From assembly GCF_042676985.1 (NCBI RefSeq), contig NZ_JBHTIK010000015.1:496001-560000 (forward strand): DNA of 64,000 nt, written 5' to 3'. Source of the DNA: Sphingosinicella xenopeptidilytica. Its GTDB lineage: Bacteria > Pseudomonadota > Alphaproteobacteria > Sphingomonadales > Sphingomonadaceae. Shown here piece by piece: positions 33,068 to 41,984 of the stretch. Under the pieces are notes generated by a model. It worked only from the letters and a program-made list of their open reading frames with translations, made no database searches and had not been told where the DNA came from. The position numbers and the translations under genes are program-made. Within the stretch, counting starts at the first letter, position 1. The number at the start of each line of letters is the position of its first letter.

Positions 33068-33412
33068 ATGAGCATCCAGCGTTTGCATTCCGGGTCCCGC
33101 ATGAGCCAGGCCGTGATCCATGGCGGCATCGCCTATCTGGCAGGCCAGGTCGCACTCGGACCCGACGTACCGGCGCAGACGCGCGCCGTTCTCGCACAGA
33201 TTGACAGCCTTCTCGCCGAAGCGGGCACCGACCGGTCCCGGATTCTTCAGGCGACGATCTGGCTTGCGGACATGGCCGACTTCGGGGCTATGAACGTGGT
33301 GTGGGAGGAATGGATCGGCGGCGCCAATGCCCCGGCACGCGCCACGGGCGAGGTTCGCCTCGCGACCCCTGATTACAAGGTCGAGATCATTGTGACGGCC
33401 GCTCTGTCGTGA
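33068..33412 (+). CDS. RidA-family imine/enamine deaminase
   Basis: A 114-residue YjgF/YER057c/UK114-family protein. The typical N-terminus is SIQRLHSGSRMSQAVIHGGI. The core has YLAGQVAL and an IWLADMADFGAMN segment. RATGEVRLATPDYKVEIIV provides the conserved substrate-carboxylate-binding Arg (in PARATGEV). RidA proteins hydrolyse 2-imino acids to keto acids, so its place after dadA makes biochemical sense. The ATG at 33068 is preceded by GAGAAGGAG. The last gene of the operon, followed by a hairpin. Confidence 0.9.
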   Translation: MSIQRLHSGSRMSQAVIHGGIAYLAGQVALGPDVPAQTRAVLAQIDSLLAEAGTDRSRILQATIWLADMADFGAMNVVWEEWIGGANAPARATGEVRLATPDYKVEIIVTAALS

Positions 33413-33438
33413 GGTGCCTCGCGGAATGACAGGATAAA

Positions 33439-33469
33439 CGCGTGTTCGGCCCTAATCGTCGAACACGCG
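33439..33469. terminator. Hairpin terminator between ridA and DUF72 gene
   Basis: CGCGTGTTCG (33439-33448) pairs perfectly with CGAACACGCG (33460-33469) around an 11-base loop, between two convergent genes. The T-rich tract after it is short on the plus strand. It probably ends alr-dadA-ridA transcription and may act in both directions. Confidence 0.55.
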
Positions 33470-33480
33470 CAATCTTATGG

Positions 33481-34223
33481 TTAGCGTGCCGGCCCATTAA
33501 ACGGAAACAGTCGCTCGCAGAGCGCGAGTGCGTCGCCAACGGCCGCGAACGACGCAGTATTATCGAAGATACGCCACGGCGGCTCAGCTCCCCGCTGCTC
33601 ACGCGCGAGCAGCGCCGCGTAGCTGCCAGCCGTTCCGCGCCATAGGGCGAGCGATAGATGACCGGCGATCCGTGCAGGCGCCGATAGGACAGGCCGGCCC
33701 AGCCGCCCGGTATGGCGGCTGCAGGGCTCCTGGCGGGATCAGCGGCGACGCGCGCGATGCCGAGGCGCGCGAGCAGCCGGTCGGGTGCCGTTTCGAACCA
33801 ACTCGGGTGCCGAGGTTCGCAAACGACGCGCGCCGGGGTCGCGGCCGTGAGTTCGAGGAAGAAGTCTTCGGCCACGTGCGATTGGTAGTCAAAGCTCGGC
33901 GGCAGCTGGACGAGCAGCACCGCAAGCTTCCGGCCGAGCCCGGACGTCTCGTCGAGCAGACGCGCGAATAGGTCACTGCAACCGACGAGCCTGCGCTCGT
34001 GGGTGATCGCGCGAGGCACCTTAACCGCAAAGCGGAAACCGTCCGGCACGATCGCGCCCCAGCGTGTCCAGGTCGTCGGATGGTGCGATCGATAGAAGGA
34101 GGAATTGACCTCGACGCACGAGAAACGTGCGGCGTAGCGTTCGAGCACGGAGCCTTCGCACGGAAACTGGTTCGCATAGTGCGAGGCGATGCTCCACCCC
34201 GCAGTTCCAATCCTGAACAGCAT
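33481..34223 (-). pseudogene. DUF72 family protein with a frameshift near the C-terminus
   Basis: DUF72 (YecE-like) protein. The start at 34223 gives MLFRIGTAGWSIASHYANQF, with the family motifs FSCVEVNSSFYRSH and GFRFAVKVPRAITHERRL intact to about residue 200. At about 33621-33628 the frame shifts. Continuing in the next frame restores the normal family ending: ALLAREQRGAEPPWRIFDNT, then AALGDALAL-like residues, and PFNGPAR before a TAA at 33481-33483. A single missing base in the GGCAGCTAC region explains it. It is a recent pseudogene, a sequencing error, or a protein with an altered tail running to 33387. Confidence 0.75.
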
Positions 34224-34282
34224 CCGACTCCAACGCGGGACCATGGCGAATGGATGCACGCACGATGCGTGCGCCCGTACCA

Positions 34283-35326
34283 CTATTGTCCGGTCAAATC
34301 TGTGGCGCAGATACTTTCCGTCGTCTGGGAGGACTCATTCCCGTCTCCAGCGGGCCAGATGAACCGACATCCGACGGCTGTCGCGCCGACCTCATAGTGC
34401 ACCTCTCCCGCAGGAACGGCAGAGAGCGCCGACCGAATGACTTTCGTGCCAAGTCCGACACGGTCTCCACTCGGAGAGATCGCCAGCCCTCTCTCTTGCC
34501 ATTCGATATGGAAATGGTCATCGAGCCGCCGGACTCTGAGTTCAACCGAGCCCTGCGGGTCGGCGAGCGCACCATATTTCATGGCATTGGTCGCAAGTTC
34601 GTAAAGCGCCATGCTGAACTGTGTGACCGCACGTGCTGGCACGTTTGCACCGCACTCGATCTGCACATGAAGGCGCGGATTGGGCAGAAACGGACCAAGC
34701 GCCGCATGGACCAGGTCTTCGACGGGAAGATCCTGCCATTCGCTTTTCAGCAGCATGTCCTGTGCAACCGCGAGCGCATTCAGTCTTTCGTCGAGCCGGT
34801 CCCGATAGCTCTTCACATCGCCGGCGTTCGCGCTGATCTTTCGTGAGATCGACTGTACCACCGCCAGTAGATTTTTGATCCGGTGCACCGACTCTTGCGC
34901 CGCCCGTTGGCGCAGGTCTTCCGTACTGGCGAGTTCGTCGAGCAAAAGCCGCGCCATGCCGCTCGTAAGAATCGTCACACTGGCTGTGCAGAGGTACACG
35001 AGAGCGGTCATGATCCTGAGCGGGTCGAGCGCCTCGGGCGTCGGCGGCGACATCCACAAGGTCCACGCCACCACGGCGCTGAGCACAACCGCGAACAGGC
35101 CAACCCGCACACCGCCTAAGAATGCGCCAAGGACGATCGCTGGATAAAGCGTGATATACGGTGGAAGCGGTTGCCGCGCGACGGCATCCATCGGAATGCG
35201 GGCCAGCACTGCAAGCCCGATCAATATTACCGCGCATAGATAGGCTTTGGGGCTCGCGGGCGGAGGAAGCCAAGGTCGCACTTTGTCAATCAGCCGCGAT
35301 TTTACCTTGGACGTGTCCTGCATCAC
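34283..35326 (-). CDS. HWE/HisKA_2-type sensor histidine kinase with DUF4118-like membrane domain
   Basis: A 347-residue kinase. Residues 25-130 form four transmembrane helices resembling the DUF4118/KdpD-type domain (LPPYITLYPAIVLGAFLGGV). The phospho-acceptor His lies in ESVHRIKNLLAVVQSISRKI. The ATPase domain has the N box ALYELATNAMKYGAL, a FHIEWQERG segment with the W.E residues of HWE kinases, and GLGTKVI. Such kinases commonly feed the general stress response or light signalling in alphaproteobacteria. No response regulator or PhyR gene is adjacent. There is no PAS or LOV domain, so the signal is unknown. Confidence 0.86.
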   Translation of the reverse strand: MMQDTSKVKSRLIDKVRPWLPPPASPKAYLCAVILIGLAVLARIPMDAVARQPLPPYITLYPAIVLGAFLGGVRVGLFAVVLSAVVAWTLWMSPPTPEALDPLRIMTALVYLCTASVTILTSGMARLLLDELASTEDLRQRAAQESVHRIKNLLAVVQSISRKISANAGDVKSYRDRLDERLNALAVAQDMLLKSEWQDLPVEDLVHAALGPFLPNPRLHVQIECGANVPARAVTQFSMALYELATNAMKYGALADPQGSVELRVRRLDDHFHIEWQERGLAISPSGDRVGLGTKVIRSALSAVPAGEVHYEVGATAVGCRFIWPAGDGNESSQTTESICATDLTGQ

Positions 35327-35443
35327 AGCCTTCTAGTCGAGTACCGGTCCAACCTTCACAGCGTGCGCGGGTACGGCGCAAAGTTCGCGTACAAATCACC
35401 ATAACGCAATGCCCCGTGCGATGAACGGACGCTCGGCTCTGCT

Positions 35444-35626
35444 TTGGGTCTGGCAGTAAAGGCCATGCGCGCTGCCCGCGCCCAGTTCAAGGCAGGCGAC
35501 AGGCTCACACTGTCCGCCAATGTCAACAACGTGTTCGATCGCGCGCCGCCGATCAGCCCGACGGGTCCGGCGTTTTACGACGTGATCGGAACTTATTTCA
35601 CCATGGGCACTCGCGTCGCATTCTGA
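35444..35626 (+). pseudogene. TonB-dependent receptor remnant (C-terminal end only)
   Basis: A short open frame whose last 45 residues, GDRLTLSANVNNVFDRAPP to GTYFTMGTRVAF, are the terminal beta-strands of a TonB-dependent outer-membrane receptor. They end in the characteristic aromatic Phe. The rest of the receptor (600 or more residues) is absent: upstream lies the histidine kinase control region. It is a deletion scar at the left border of the catabolic gene block, followed by a still intact terminator hairpin. Confidence 0.75.
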
Positions 35627-35639
35627 TCATGCCCTCCCC

Positions 35640-35673
35640 CCTCGGCAGGCGGCATTGCCGCTTGCCGAGGTTT
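35640..35673 (+). terminator. Terminator of the lost TonB receptor gene
   Basis: CCTCGGCAGGCGGC and GCCGCTTGCCGAGG (35640-35670) form a 14-bp stem with one G-T pair and an ATT loop, followed by TTTC. It lies 14 bases after the receptor remnant and also just beyond the end of the convergent seven-gene operon. Confidence 0.65.
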
Positions 35674-36798
35674 CTATTGAGAGCGGCCCCGCGCCTCGAT
35701 CGGCCATATATCCACCAGGCGGTCGCCCTGGACCACGTGGTAGGTATCGTAGAGATTTACGGTCGGGTCGCAGTGGGGAACCGAGCAGGTGATCACGGCG
35801 CCGATCGCGAGCGCGGTGTCCGCTGAGAGGGTCAGGCCGCCCTGTTCGTCACCGTAGAAGAAGTAGGTGGTGCCGGGTGGGGCTCCAGCCAGAATCCGGG
35901 GAACCTCGGCATCGGTGGCGAAGGCTTTGTAGCCGGCGTCCACGGTGGCGAGGCCGGGGTGGTTGGCGCTGATGACGGTGGTCTGGACGAAGAGCGACGA
36001 GCGATACGGTGCGGGTTCGCCGGCGGTGACCCATACGTCTGCGTACTGGCTGTCCATGAACGGATAGGAGCCGGGCTGGAGTTCGGTGAGGAGGCCCATT
36101 TCGGTATCGATGACGAGGCTGCCGGTTCCGCCGCCTGTGGTGAGCGGTTGCGGGATTCCGCGCCCGCGCAGTGCGGCGAGCGGCGCCATCGCGGCTTCGA
36201 GCGCAGCGCGGCGGGCGGGTGTGCCGGCGACGTGCATCAGATGCCCGGCATAGGCCTGCACGCCCGCGAATTCGAGCGCGGGATGCGCGAGGATCGCGTG
36301 GATGAGTGCTTCTGCGGCTTCGGGCGTCGCGGCCCCGGTGCGATGGAGACCGACATCGAGATCGACGACGAGCTTCAGGCGCCTGCCCGACGCGGCGGCG
36401 GTATCGCCGATGCGCGCGAGCACGACAGGATGATCGACGACCGCGCTGAGATCGTCGAGCCGGGCATTCAGCGCCATCAGGCGCGCAATGCCATCATCGG
36501 TGACGACCGGCGAGGTGACGAGCAGGCCGTCGATACCGCCCTCCGCAAGCGCCTCCGCCTCACCGAGCTTAGCGCAGCCCTGCCCGACAGCGCCCGAAGC
36601 GATCTGCCGCCGCGCGACGCTGACCGAGCGATGGCTCTTGGCGTGCGGGCGGAAGGTACGCCCGTTCGCGCGGCAGAATTCGGCAACCGCCGCGATGTTC
36701 GCCTCGAAGGCATCGAGATCGAGCACGAGCGCGGGGGTCGGGATCTGCCAGCGGCTTCCCGGCTTGCCGATCAGATCCCAGATATCAGAAACCGGCAT
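35674..36798 (-). CDS. DSD1/D-threonine-aldolase-like PLP enzyme
   Basis: A 374-residue alanine-racemase-fold (type III) PLP enzyme of the DSD1/D-threonine aldolase/D-3-hydroxyaspartate aldolase family. The N-terminal segment IPTPALVLDLDAFEANI leads to PHAKSH with the PLP Lys54. VDLDVGLHRTG and QAYAGHLMHV follow, then the TTGGGTGS phosphate-binding loop. The C-terminal VPHCDPTVNLYD supplies the His and Cys that bind the metal in this family. It should act on D-beta-hydroxy amino acids (aldol cleavage or dehydration). The last gene of the seven-gene operon, overlapping the SurE-like gene by 14 bases. Confidence 0.87.
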   Translation of the reverse strand: MPVSDIWDLIGKPGSRWQIPTPALVLDLDAFEANIAAVAEFCRANGRTFRPHAKSHRSVSVARRQIASGAVGQGCAKLGEAEALAEGGIDGLLVTSPVVTDDGIARLMALNARLDDLSAVVDHPVVLARIGDTAAASGRRLKLVVDLDVGLHRTGAATPEAAEALIHAILAHPALEFAGVQAYAGHLMHVAGTPARRAALEAAMAPLAALRGRGIPQPLTTGGGTGSLVIDTEMGLLTELQPGSYPFMDSQYADVWVTAGEPAPYRSSLFVQTTVISANHPGLATVDAGYKAFATDAEVPRILAGAPPGTTYFFYGDEQGGLTLSADTALAIGAVITCSVPHCDPTVNLYDTYHVVQGDRLVDIWPIEARGRSQ

Positions 36799-37603
36799 GG
36801 GCGGCCCAGCGGACGGCGCGGAGCGCGGCCCTATCCGTTCGGTCGAGCGCGAGCGGCGTGATCGTGATGTGCCCGGCGCGATAGGCGGCAACGTCGCCGG
36901 CCGCAGGCGGCGCGGTTTCTTCTGCAATACGTGCCCGGTAGAGCGTCACGCCCTCGCCCGCGTCCGCCGCATCGAACCCGGCGATACGCACGGTCATGCC
37001 GCGTGCGGGCGCGATCGTGACACCCTTGGGGTTCATCGGAATGTTGACGTTCAACATGACCCCTTCCGGAAGCCTCTTCGCAAGCGTCTTTCGCACCAGC
37101 TTGCGGGCAATTTCGGCGGAAGCAGCGTAGTCGCGTCCGTATCCCATGTCCTGCGAAATGGCGATGGCGGGAACGCCGCGCACCAACGCCTCGACCGCTG
37201 CGTTGACCGTGCCCGAATAGAGGTTTGCAAGGCCCGTGTTCTCGCCGCGGTTGATGCCCGAGACGACGAGATCGAACCGCCTGCCATCCGACAGCGCAGT
37301 GAGCCCGAGCCCGGCAGCCTCCGCGGGGGAGCCTTCGACGGCATAACCCGTGCCGCTGCCCACCGCGACGCTGCGCACCCTGAGCCCATCGCGCACGTTC
37401 GGAATCGCATGGCTCGCGCCCGATTGTTCGCCGGCGGGCGCGGAGACGACGACCTCGCAATCCGCTCGCAGCGCATCGGCGAGCGCGGCGATGCCGGGGG
37501 CGCCGACGCCATCGTCGTTGACGATAAGCAGACGGCATCCCCCGGCGGCCGCCGGGGACGCAGCGGCAAACAGAAACGAGGCGGCAATGACGGGCTTCAA
37601 CAT
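36785..37603 (-). CDS. Secreted SurE-like nucleotidase/phosphatase
   Basis: A 272-residue SurE-family 5'/3'-nucleotidase with an N-terminal signal peptide (MLKPVIAASFLFAAASPAAA). Classical SurE is cytosolic and lacks a signal peptide. Metal-site motifs are conserved: LLIVNDDGVGAPGI, SAPAGEQSGASHAI, VSGINRGENTG and YSGTVNAAVEALVRG. The ATG at 37603 with a GGGAGG site opens the signal peptide. The exported location and the position inside a degradative operon suggest removal of a phosphate or related group from an imported substrate rather than stationary-phase survival. Confidence 0.87.
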   Translation of the reverse strand: MLKPVIAASFLFAAASPAAAGGCRLLIVNDDGVGAPGIAALADALRADCEVVVSAPAGEQSGASHAIPNVRDGLRVRSVAVGSGTGYAVEGSPAEAAGLGLTALSDGRRFDLVVSGINRGENTGLANLYSGTVNAAVEALVRGVPAIAISQDMGYGRDYAASAEIARKLVRKTLAKRLPEGVMLNVNIPMNPKGVTIAPARGMTVRIAGFDAADAGEGVTLYRARIAEETAPPAAGDVAAYRAGHITITPLALDRTDRAALRAVRWAAHAGF

Positions 37604-37613
37604 GCGGACCTCC

Positions 37614-38732
37614 CTATTCGACATCGAACGTGCGCCACGGCGTTTCGCAGGGCGGCCCTGCGGCGACATGCAGGCGCGGCGGGCTGCCGAGTTCGTAGAT
37701 CATCGACCCCGCCGTGAACCCGATCGGGCTGCCGAGCACATCGCGATGTGTGCGCGAAACGGGATTCGCCGGATCATCGTGCGCGGAAAGCGCGGCGCAC
37801 AGGGTTTCGAGCGTGGAGGCGCCGTCCTGCTCGACACGTCCAGCGATGGAAAGCAGCCGCTGGCGGCTGTTGTTGAACGTAGGCCGTTCGGTTTCGGGAA
37901 GCCCGGCGATACGCACCTGAAAGGCGCCGAGATCCGAACTCGCGAGCACATGGTTGGTGTGGCAGATGCGGCCAGTCTCCGCGCCGCCGGGACATTCGGT
38001 GACGCTGAGCGCCGAACATTCGAAGCTGCCGACGCGGCCGGGCGCTGAGAGCAGATAATTCTGCCCCGAAGCATGAGGCACGGCGCGCAGGAACGCCTCG
38101 GCCTCCGCGAAGCTGCGCGCTTCGAGCAGACGGCGGACGATGAAGGCCACGGGCAGTCCCGTACGCGAAGGCTGAAGCTGATTGAGCGAATTGCAGCAGA
38201 GGCCGAGGCGCGAACTGTTGACACCATTGAGACCGATCATACCCGCGAAGCTGAAGACGAGCGCGACATGCCCGTCCGGTTCCCGAATGCGCATCAAAAT
38301 CTGGTGCCCATCGAACATCGGCGGGATATCCATGTTCTGCCCGCCGAAGGTGATGCCCTCCCCCACGATGCCGAAGCTGGAGCATTTCTGCCGGGGATGT
38401 GCCGGTTCGTGATGGAAGAAGCCGTACTGCCACTCTTCGTCGCCGAACTGCGTGTAGACGACATCATCGGGATCTAGCCCGGCGCCTTCCGCGATACCGA
38501 TCGCCTCTTCGAGAAGGTGCGGCGCGTGTGCGCGAACCGTGGGGAGGAAATCCGCATAGCGCCGGAAGCCCGCGTAGAATTCGGCGGGATCGAGATCATA
38601 GTAGGCGCGCACATAATCGCGATATTTCGCGCGCAGCTCGAGGATGTTCGCACGCAGCGTTTCGCCATGCGCGCGGCCGCGTTCGCGCGGCGTGCCCTCG
38701 AGATCGAGGACCGGAAGGTTCGCGGTATCCAT
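37614..38732 (-). CDS. C45-family autoproteolytic acyltransferase/amidohydrolase
   Basis: A 372-residue Ntn hydrolase of the acyl-CoA:6-aminopenicillanate acyltransferase (C45) family. The N-terminal helical part carries GTPRERGRAHGETLRANI. The predicted autoprocessing site is QKCSSFGIVGEGI, with nucleophile Cys117. FGGQNMDIP and SFAGMIGLNGVNSSRLGLCC follow in the beta chain, the NSLNQL stretch completing the core. The ATG is at 38732. Members hydrolyse or transfer acyl groups on peptide or beta-lactam-like amides. It lies between the MFS transporter and the SurE-like gene with short gaps of about 10 bases. No signal peptide, so it acts in the cytoplasm after uptake. Confidence 0.86.
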   Translation of the reverse strand: MDTANLPVLDLEGTPRERGRAHGETLRANILELRAKYRDYVRAYYDLDPAEFYAGFRRYADFLPTVRAHAPHLLEEAIGIAEGAGLDPDDVVYTQFGDEEWQYGFFHHEPAHPRQKCSSFGIVGEGITFGGQNMDIPPMFDGHQILMRIREPDGHVALVFSFAGMIGLNGVNSSRLGLCCNSLNQLQPSRTGLPVAFIVRRLLEARSFAEAEAFLRAVPHASGQNYLLSAPGRVGSFECSALSVTECPGGAETGRICHTNHVLASSDLGAFQVRIAGLPETERPTFNNSRQRLLSIAGRVEQDGASTLETLCAALSAHDDPANPVSRTHRDVLGSPIGFTAGSMIYELGSPPRLHVAAGPPCETPWRTFDVE

Positions 38733-38742
38733 GACAGCTCTT

Positions 38743-40077
38743 TCAGATTGCCCGGGTGCGGGATTCGATGCGGCGACGGATGATGTCCTGCCGCTTGCGG
38801 GTGATCGGGAAGCGCGTCGCCATGACGGCGGCGGCGGCCCAGAGGAGAACCGGGAGGCCGACGAAGACCGCAATGAGCCCGCTTGCCGCAAAACCGGTGT
38901 TAACGCCCGTCGCACTGTAGCCGATCAGCCCGAGCAGCAGGAAAGCCGCACCGCCGCCGATCGCGAAGTTGAGCTTGGCGATCAGGATCATGAACGAGAA
39001 ATAGCTGCCGGAGCGATCGATACCGCTGCGCCAGGTTTCATAATCGACGATATCGCCGACCATCGCATAAGGCGCGACCTTCGTCGCCGCCTCGGCAAAC
39101 CCAAAGGCGAGCGCGAGACCGATCATCGGGACAAACGCCGCCTCCCCTTTCGGCACCGCCAGCATGGCGAGCTGGACGAACACGAGGCTGCCCCAGCTGA
39201 GCGCGAGCGCGCGATGGCGCCCGATGCGCTGCATCACGCGGTGCCAGAGCGGCATACCGGCAAGGTTCGCCGCAGCGGACGCGACGTAGAGCATGGCGAA
39301 GCGATCGCCGATGCCGAGGTGATTATCGACGAAGAGATAGAACACTGCCGTGAACGCACCGGTGCCGAGGCCGCCGAAGATGAAGGTGACGACGAAGATG
39401 AAGAGCGGGCGGTTTTTGGCAAGCGAGCGGATCGCCTCCAGCCCCGTGCTGCGTTCTTCGGGCAGCGCATCGCCTTCGGGAACGCGCCAGACGGCGAGCG
39501 CAACGCAGGCGGGAAGCAGCACGGCGATGACCACCGCCATGAACATCATCGTCTGCGGGCCGATTTCCGAGGAGGCGAAGATCGGCAGCATCGGGATCGC
39601 CATGAACAGCAATGTGCCGAGTGCGCCCATCACCGCGATCGCCGTAGAGATCTTCGTGCGCTCCGCATAATCGCGCGAGAGTTCGACGCTCCACGCGCGA
39701 TAGGGGATTTCGAGCATCCCCCAGCCGAGGAACAGCGCCATCGACGCCGCCATCAGCCACCCGGCCCCCGCATCCGGCGCGGGCGTGAACAGTGCCCAGA
39801 CAGCAAGGACCATCACGACCGCACCGGCCACCACCCAGGGCTTGCGGCGCCCGAACGGCCCGCGCGTGCGATCGCTCATATGGCCGATGACGGGATCGAT
39901 CATCGCATCGAAGATGCGTGAGACGAGGAATACCGAACCGATCGCCGCCATCGAGGCCGCCGTGTGCTTCGCATAGAAAGACGGGATGATCGCACCCACA
40001 GGGATGTGCGCCATCATCACCGGCAGCGCCGGAAGGGCGAACAAAGCGATGCGCGAAGAGGGGATGCGCGGTGTCAT
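38743..40077 (-). CDS. MFS transporter, GPH (glycoside-pentoside-hexuronide) type
   Basis: A 444-residue inner-membrane carrier with 12 predicted helices. Motifs typical of the GPH subgroup are SRIFDAMIDPVIGHMSDRTR and GPFGRRKPWVVAG in the first half, and EIPYRAWSVELSRDYAERTK. The second half has YAMVGDIVDYETWRSG, the counterpart found in MelB-like carriers. It would bring a periplasmic breakdown product into the cytoplasm. Start 40077 overlaps the S12 hydrolase stop by 4 bases. Despite the subgroup name, sphingomonad members are not necessarily sugar carriers. Confidence 0.87.
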   Translation of the reverse strand: MTPRIPSSRIALFALPALPVMMAHIPVGAIIPSFYAKHTAASMAAIGSVFLVSRIFDAMIDPVIGHMSDRTRGPFGRRKPWVVAGAVVMVLAVWALFTPAPDAGAGWLMAASMALFLGWGMLEIPYRAWSVELSRDYAERTKISTAIAVMGALGTLLFMAIPMLPIFASSEIGPQTMMFMAVVIAVLLPACVALAVWRVPEGDALPEERSTGLEAIRSLAKNRPLFIFVVTFIFGGLGTGAFTAVFYLFVDNHLGIGDRFAMLYVASAAANLAGMPLWHRVMQRIGRHRALALSWGSLVFVQLAMLAVPKGEAAFVPMIGLALAFGFAEAATKVAPYAMVGDIVDYETWRSGIDRSGSYFSFMILIAKLNFAIGGGAAFLLLGLIGYSATGVNTGFAASGLIAVFVGLPVLLWAAAAVMATRFPITRKRQDIIRRRIESRTRAI

Positions 40078-41984
40078 GGCAGATGCCAGCCGACGAGATT
40101 GAAATAGAAGAGCGCGGCAGTGAGCAGCGCGCCGCCGATGGCGAGCGCTACGAGCCACAGACACCGGCCCCTGCCCGGCCCCTCTCCCCCGAGCCCGGCT
40201 AACGTGGCGAGCGCGAGAACCAGTGTGGATGCCGCAATGAGGTTGCCTGCAACCGTAAGCGCGGCGAACAGGCGCGTATCGGCGAAGGCCCACGCGAACA
40301 CCGGATTGCCGAGCCACGCCGTTCCCGCAACCGGGATGAGCATGGCGCCAAGCGCGCCAAGCCCAAGCATGAACGCCGCCCATCGCGCGACCTTGTGGAG
40401 ACCGCGCCGGGAGCGCCAGAAGAGCGCGGCGAGACCCGAAAGCGAAAGGACGAGACCCACGCCGCCCGCCAGCCGCGCCTGCGCGGGACTGAACCGCGCC
40501 GGGGCGAACATTTCGATCGCGACGTGTGTCGCGGCGTAGCGGACCTTGCCGTCGCGGTCGGTCGCGAAGGCATAGAGATCGGAGGCCCCGGCATCCGGCA
40601 CATATTGCGTCACGTCGGCGCGGAAAAAGCGCCCCGGCGCATATTGCCGATAGCCGGATATGCCGTTGATCGTGAGCGTGCCCCCGGCGCCCGCGCGTGC
40701 ATCGATTACCGCACCGGGATTTGTGAGCGCTTCGGGCGTTGTCGCGGGGCGGCGCGCGGCGCGGTAGAGCCCGGCGAATTGCGCCGTCGGCGGCAGCGGG
40801 CCTGCAACGATGGGCGGTGCGTAGACGCCGAGTTCGCGTTCGAGATAGCTGCGGCGGATTGCGAACATGTTGAGGCTGGTTTTGGTATCCAGCGTCTTGC
40901 CGGAAAGCTTCGCGGCAAATTTCTCCCACGCCGATGGCCCAGCATAATCGCCCATCACCAGCACGACGAGCGCGCGGTCGCGACCGGGGAGCAGGATGAA
41001 ATTGGCCTGAAAACCGGGACCGGAACCGGCATTCTCGACGATGCGCGCGCCGTTCCAGTCGCTGACAACGAAGCTCATGCCGAACCCCGACACGTCGGGC
41101 GCATTGGCGACCATGCGGCTGTGCATGAGCTTCGTGGTCTCGGCATTCGCGATGCCGGGCGCACCCTTCTGCTCGGCGGCGATCTGTGCCGCGGCGAAGC
41201 GCGCCATGTCTTCCACTGTCGAGACGATCGCCGCGGAGGGCGCAATGTAGGGGTGATAGGCCCACGTCTGCGGTACGGGCGTGCGCGTGCCGTTCGTGTG
41301 CAGCGTCGTAGGCAGCGCGATCGGCTGGTCCGGCCGCGTACGCACAAACGATTTCGCCATGCCGAGCGGACCGAAGACATGACGCGCGACGTAATCCGGA
41401 TAAAGTTCGCCGGTGACATCCTCGATCAGCAGGCCGAGGATCGCGTAGCCGTTGTTCGAATAGACCGACACGTCGCCGGCGCGGCGTACCTGCGGCGGCA
41501 GGCGTTTTTCGATCGCCTCCGGCGGCAGCGGAACCTTCACCGGGACGGGTGTCGCGAGGCCGTAGGTGCTGTCGTCGAAACCCGCGCGGTGGGTGAGGAG
41601 ATTGCGCACCGTGATCTCGCGGCCGCCGCGCGCGGGCAGATGGACGCGCTTCAGATAGCGGTTCGCGGGATCGTCAAGCGATGCGATGCGGCCGCTTTCC
41701 AGAAGCTGCGCGATCGCAGTCGCGGTGAACGATTTCGAGACGGAGCCGATCGAGAACGGCGTGCCGTCCGGCGTGACCGGGTGGCCCCGGTCTTCGCCGT
41801 ACGCCTTGAGGAACACGGTTTCGCCGTGCTCGACAATCGCGACCGCCGCGCCGGAGGCACGCCCCTCCGCCACAGCGCGGCCCACGACCGCGTCGGACCA
41901 TGCCGCGAGGTCGCCGCTCGCCGCTGCCGCCGGAACCGGCGACAGGGCGAGAAGCAGGACGGAGAGAAGACCGGGAAGCCGCAT
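40074..41984 (-). CDS. S12-family serine hydrolase (beta-lactamase/PBP-like) with membrane C-terminus
   Basis: A 636-residue exported protein. The signal peptide is MRLPGLLSVLLLALSPVPAA. A class C beta-lactamase-like domain follows, with SxxK nucleophile in IGSVSKSF (Ser81, Lys84) and the second-motif Tyr in SVYSNNGYAILGLL. A linker comes next, and the last 170 residues hold about five transmembrane helices. Family members include D-aminopeptidases, esterases and MlrB-type linear-peptide hydrolases. It would work on the periplasmic side, anchored in the inner membrane. The stop overlaps the MFS start and the start overlaps the TonB receptor stop. Confidence 0.85.
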   Translation of the reverse strand: MRLPGLLSVLLLALSPVPAAAASGDLAAWSDAVVGRAVAEGRASGAAVAIVEHGETVFLKAYGEDRGHPVTPDGTPFSIGSVSKSFTATAIAQLLESGRIASLDDPANRYLKRVHLPARGGREITVRNLLTHRAGFDDSTYGLATPVPVKVPLPPEAIEKRLPPQVRRAGDVSVYSNNGYAILGLLIEDVTGELYPDYVARHVFGPLGMAKSFVRTRPDQPIALPTTLHTNGTRTPVPQTWAYHPYIAPSAAIVSTVEDMARFAAAQIAAEQKGAPGIANAETTKLMHSRMVANAPDVSGFGMSFVVSDWNGARIVENAGSGPGFQANFILLPGRDRALVVLVMGDYAGPSAWEKFAAKLSGKTLDTKTSLNMFAIRRSYLERELGVYAPPIVAGPLPPTAQFAGLYRAARRPATTPEALTNPGAVIDARAGAGGTLTINGISGYRQYAPGRFFRADVTQYVPDAGASDLYAFATDRDGKVRYAATHVAIEMFAPARFSPAQARLAGGVGLVLSLSGLAALFWRSRRGLHKVARWAAFMLGLGALGAMLIPVAGTAWLGNPVFAWAFADTRLFAALTVAGNLIAASTLVLALATLAGLGGEGPGRGRCLWLVALAIGGALLTAALFYFNLVGWHLP

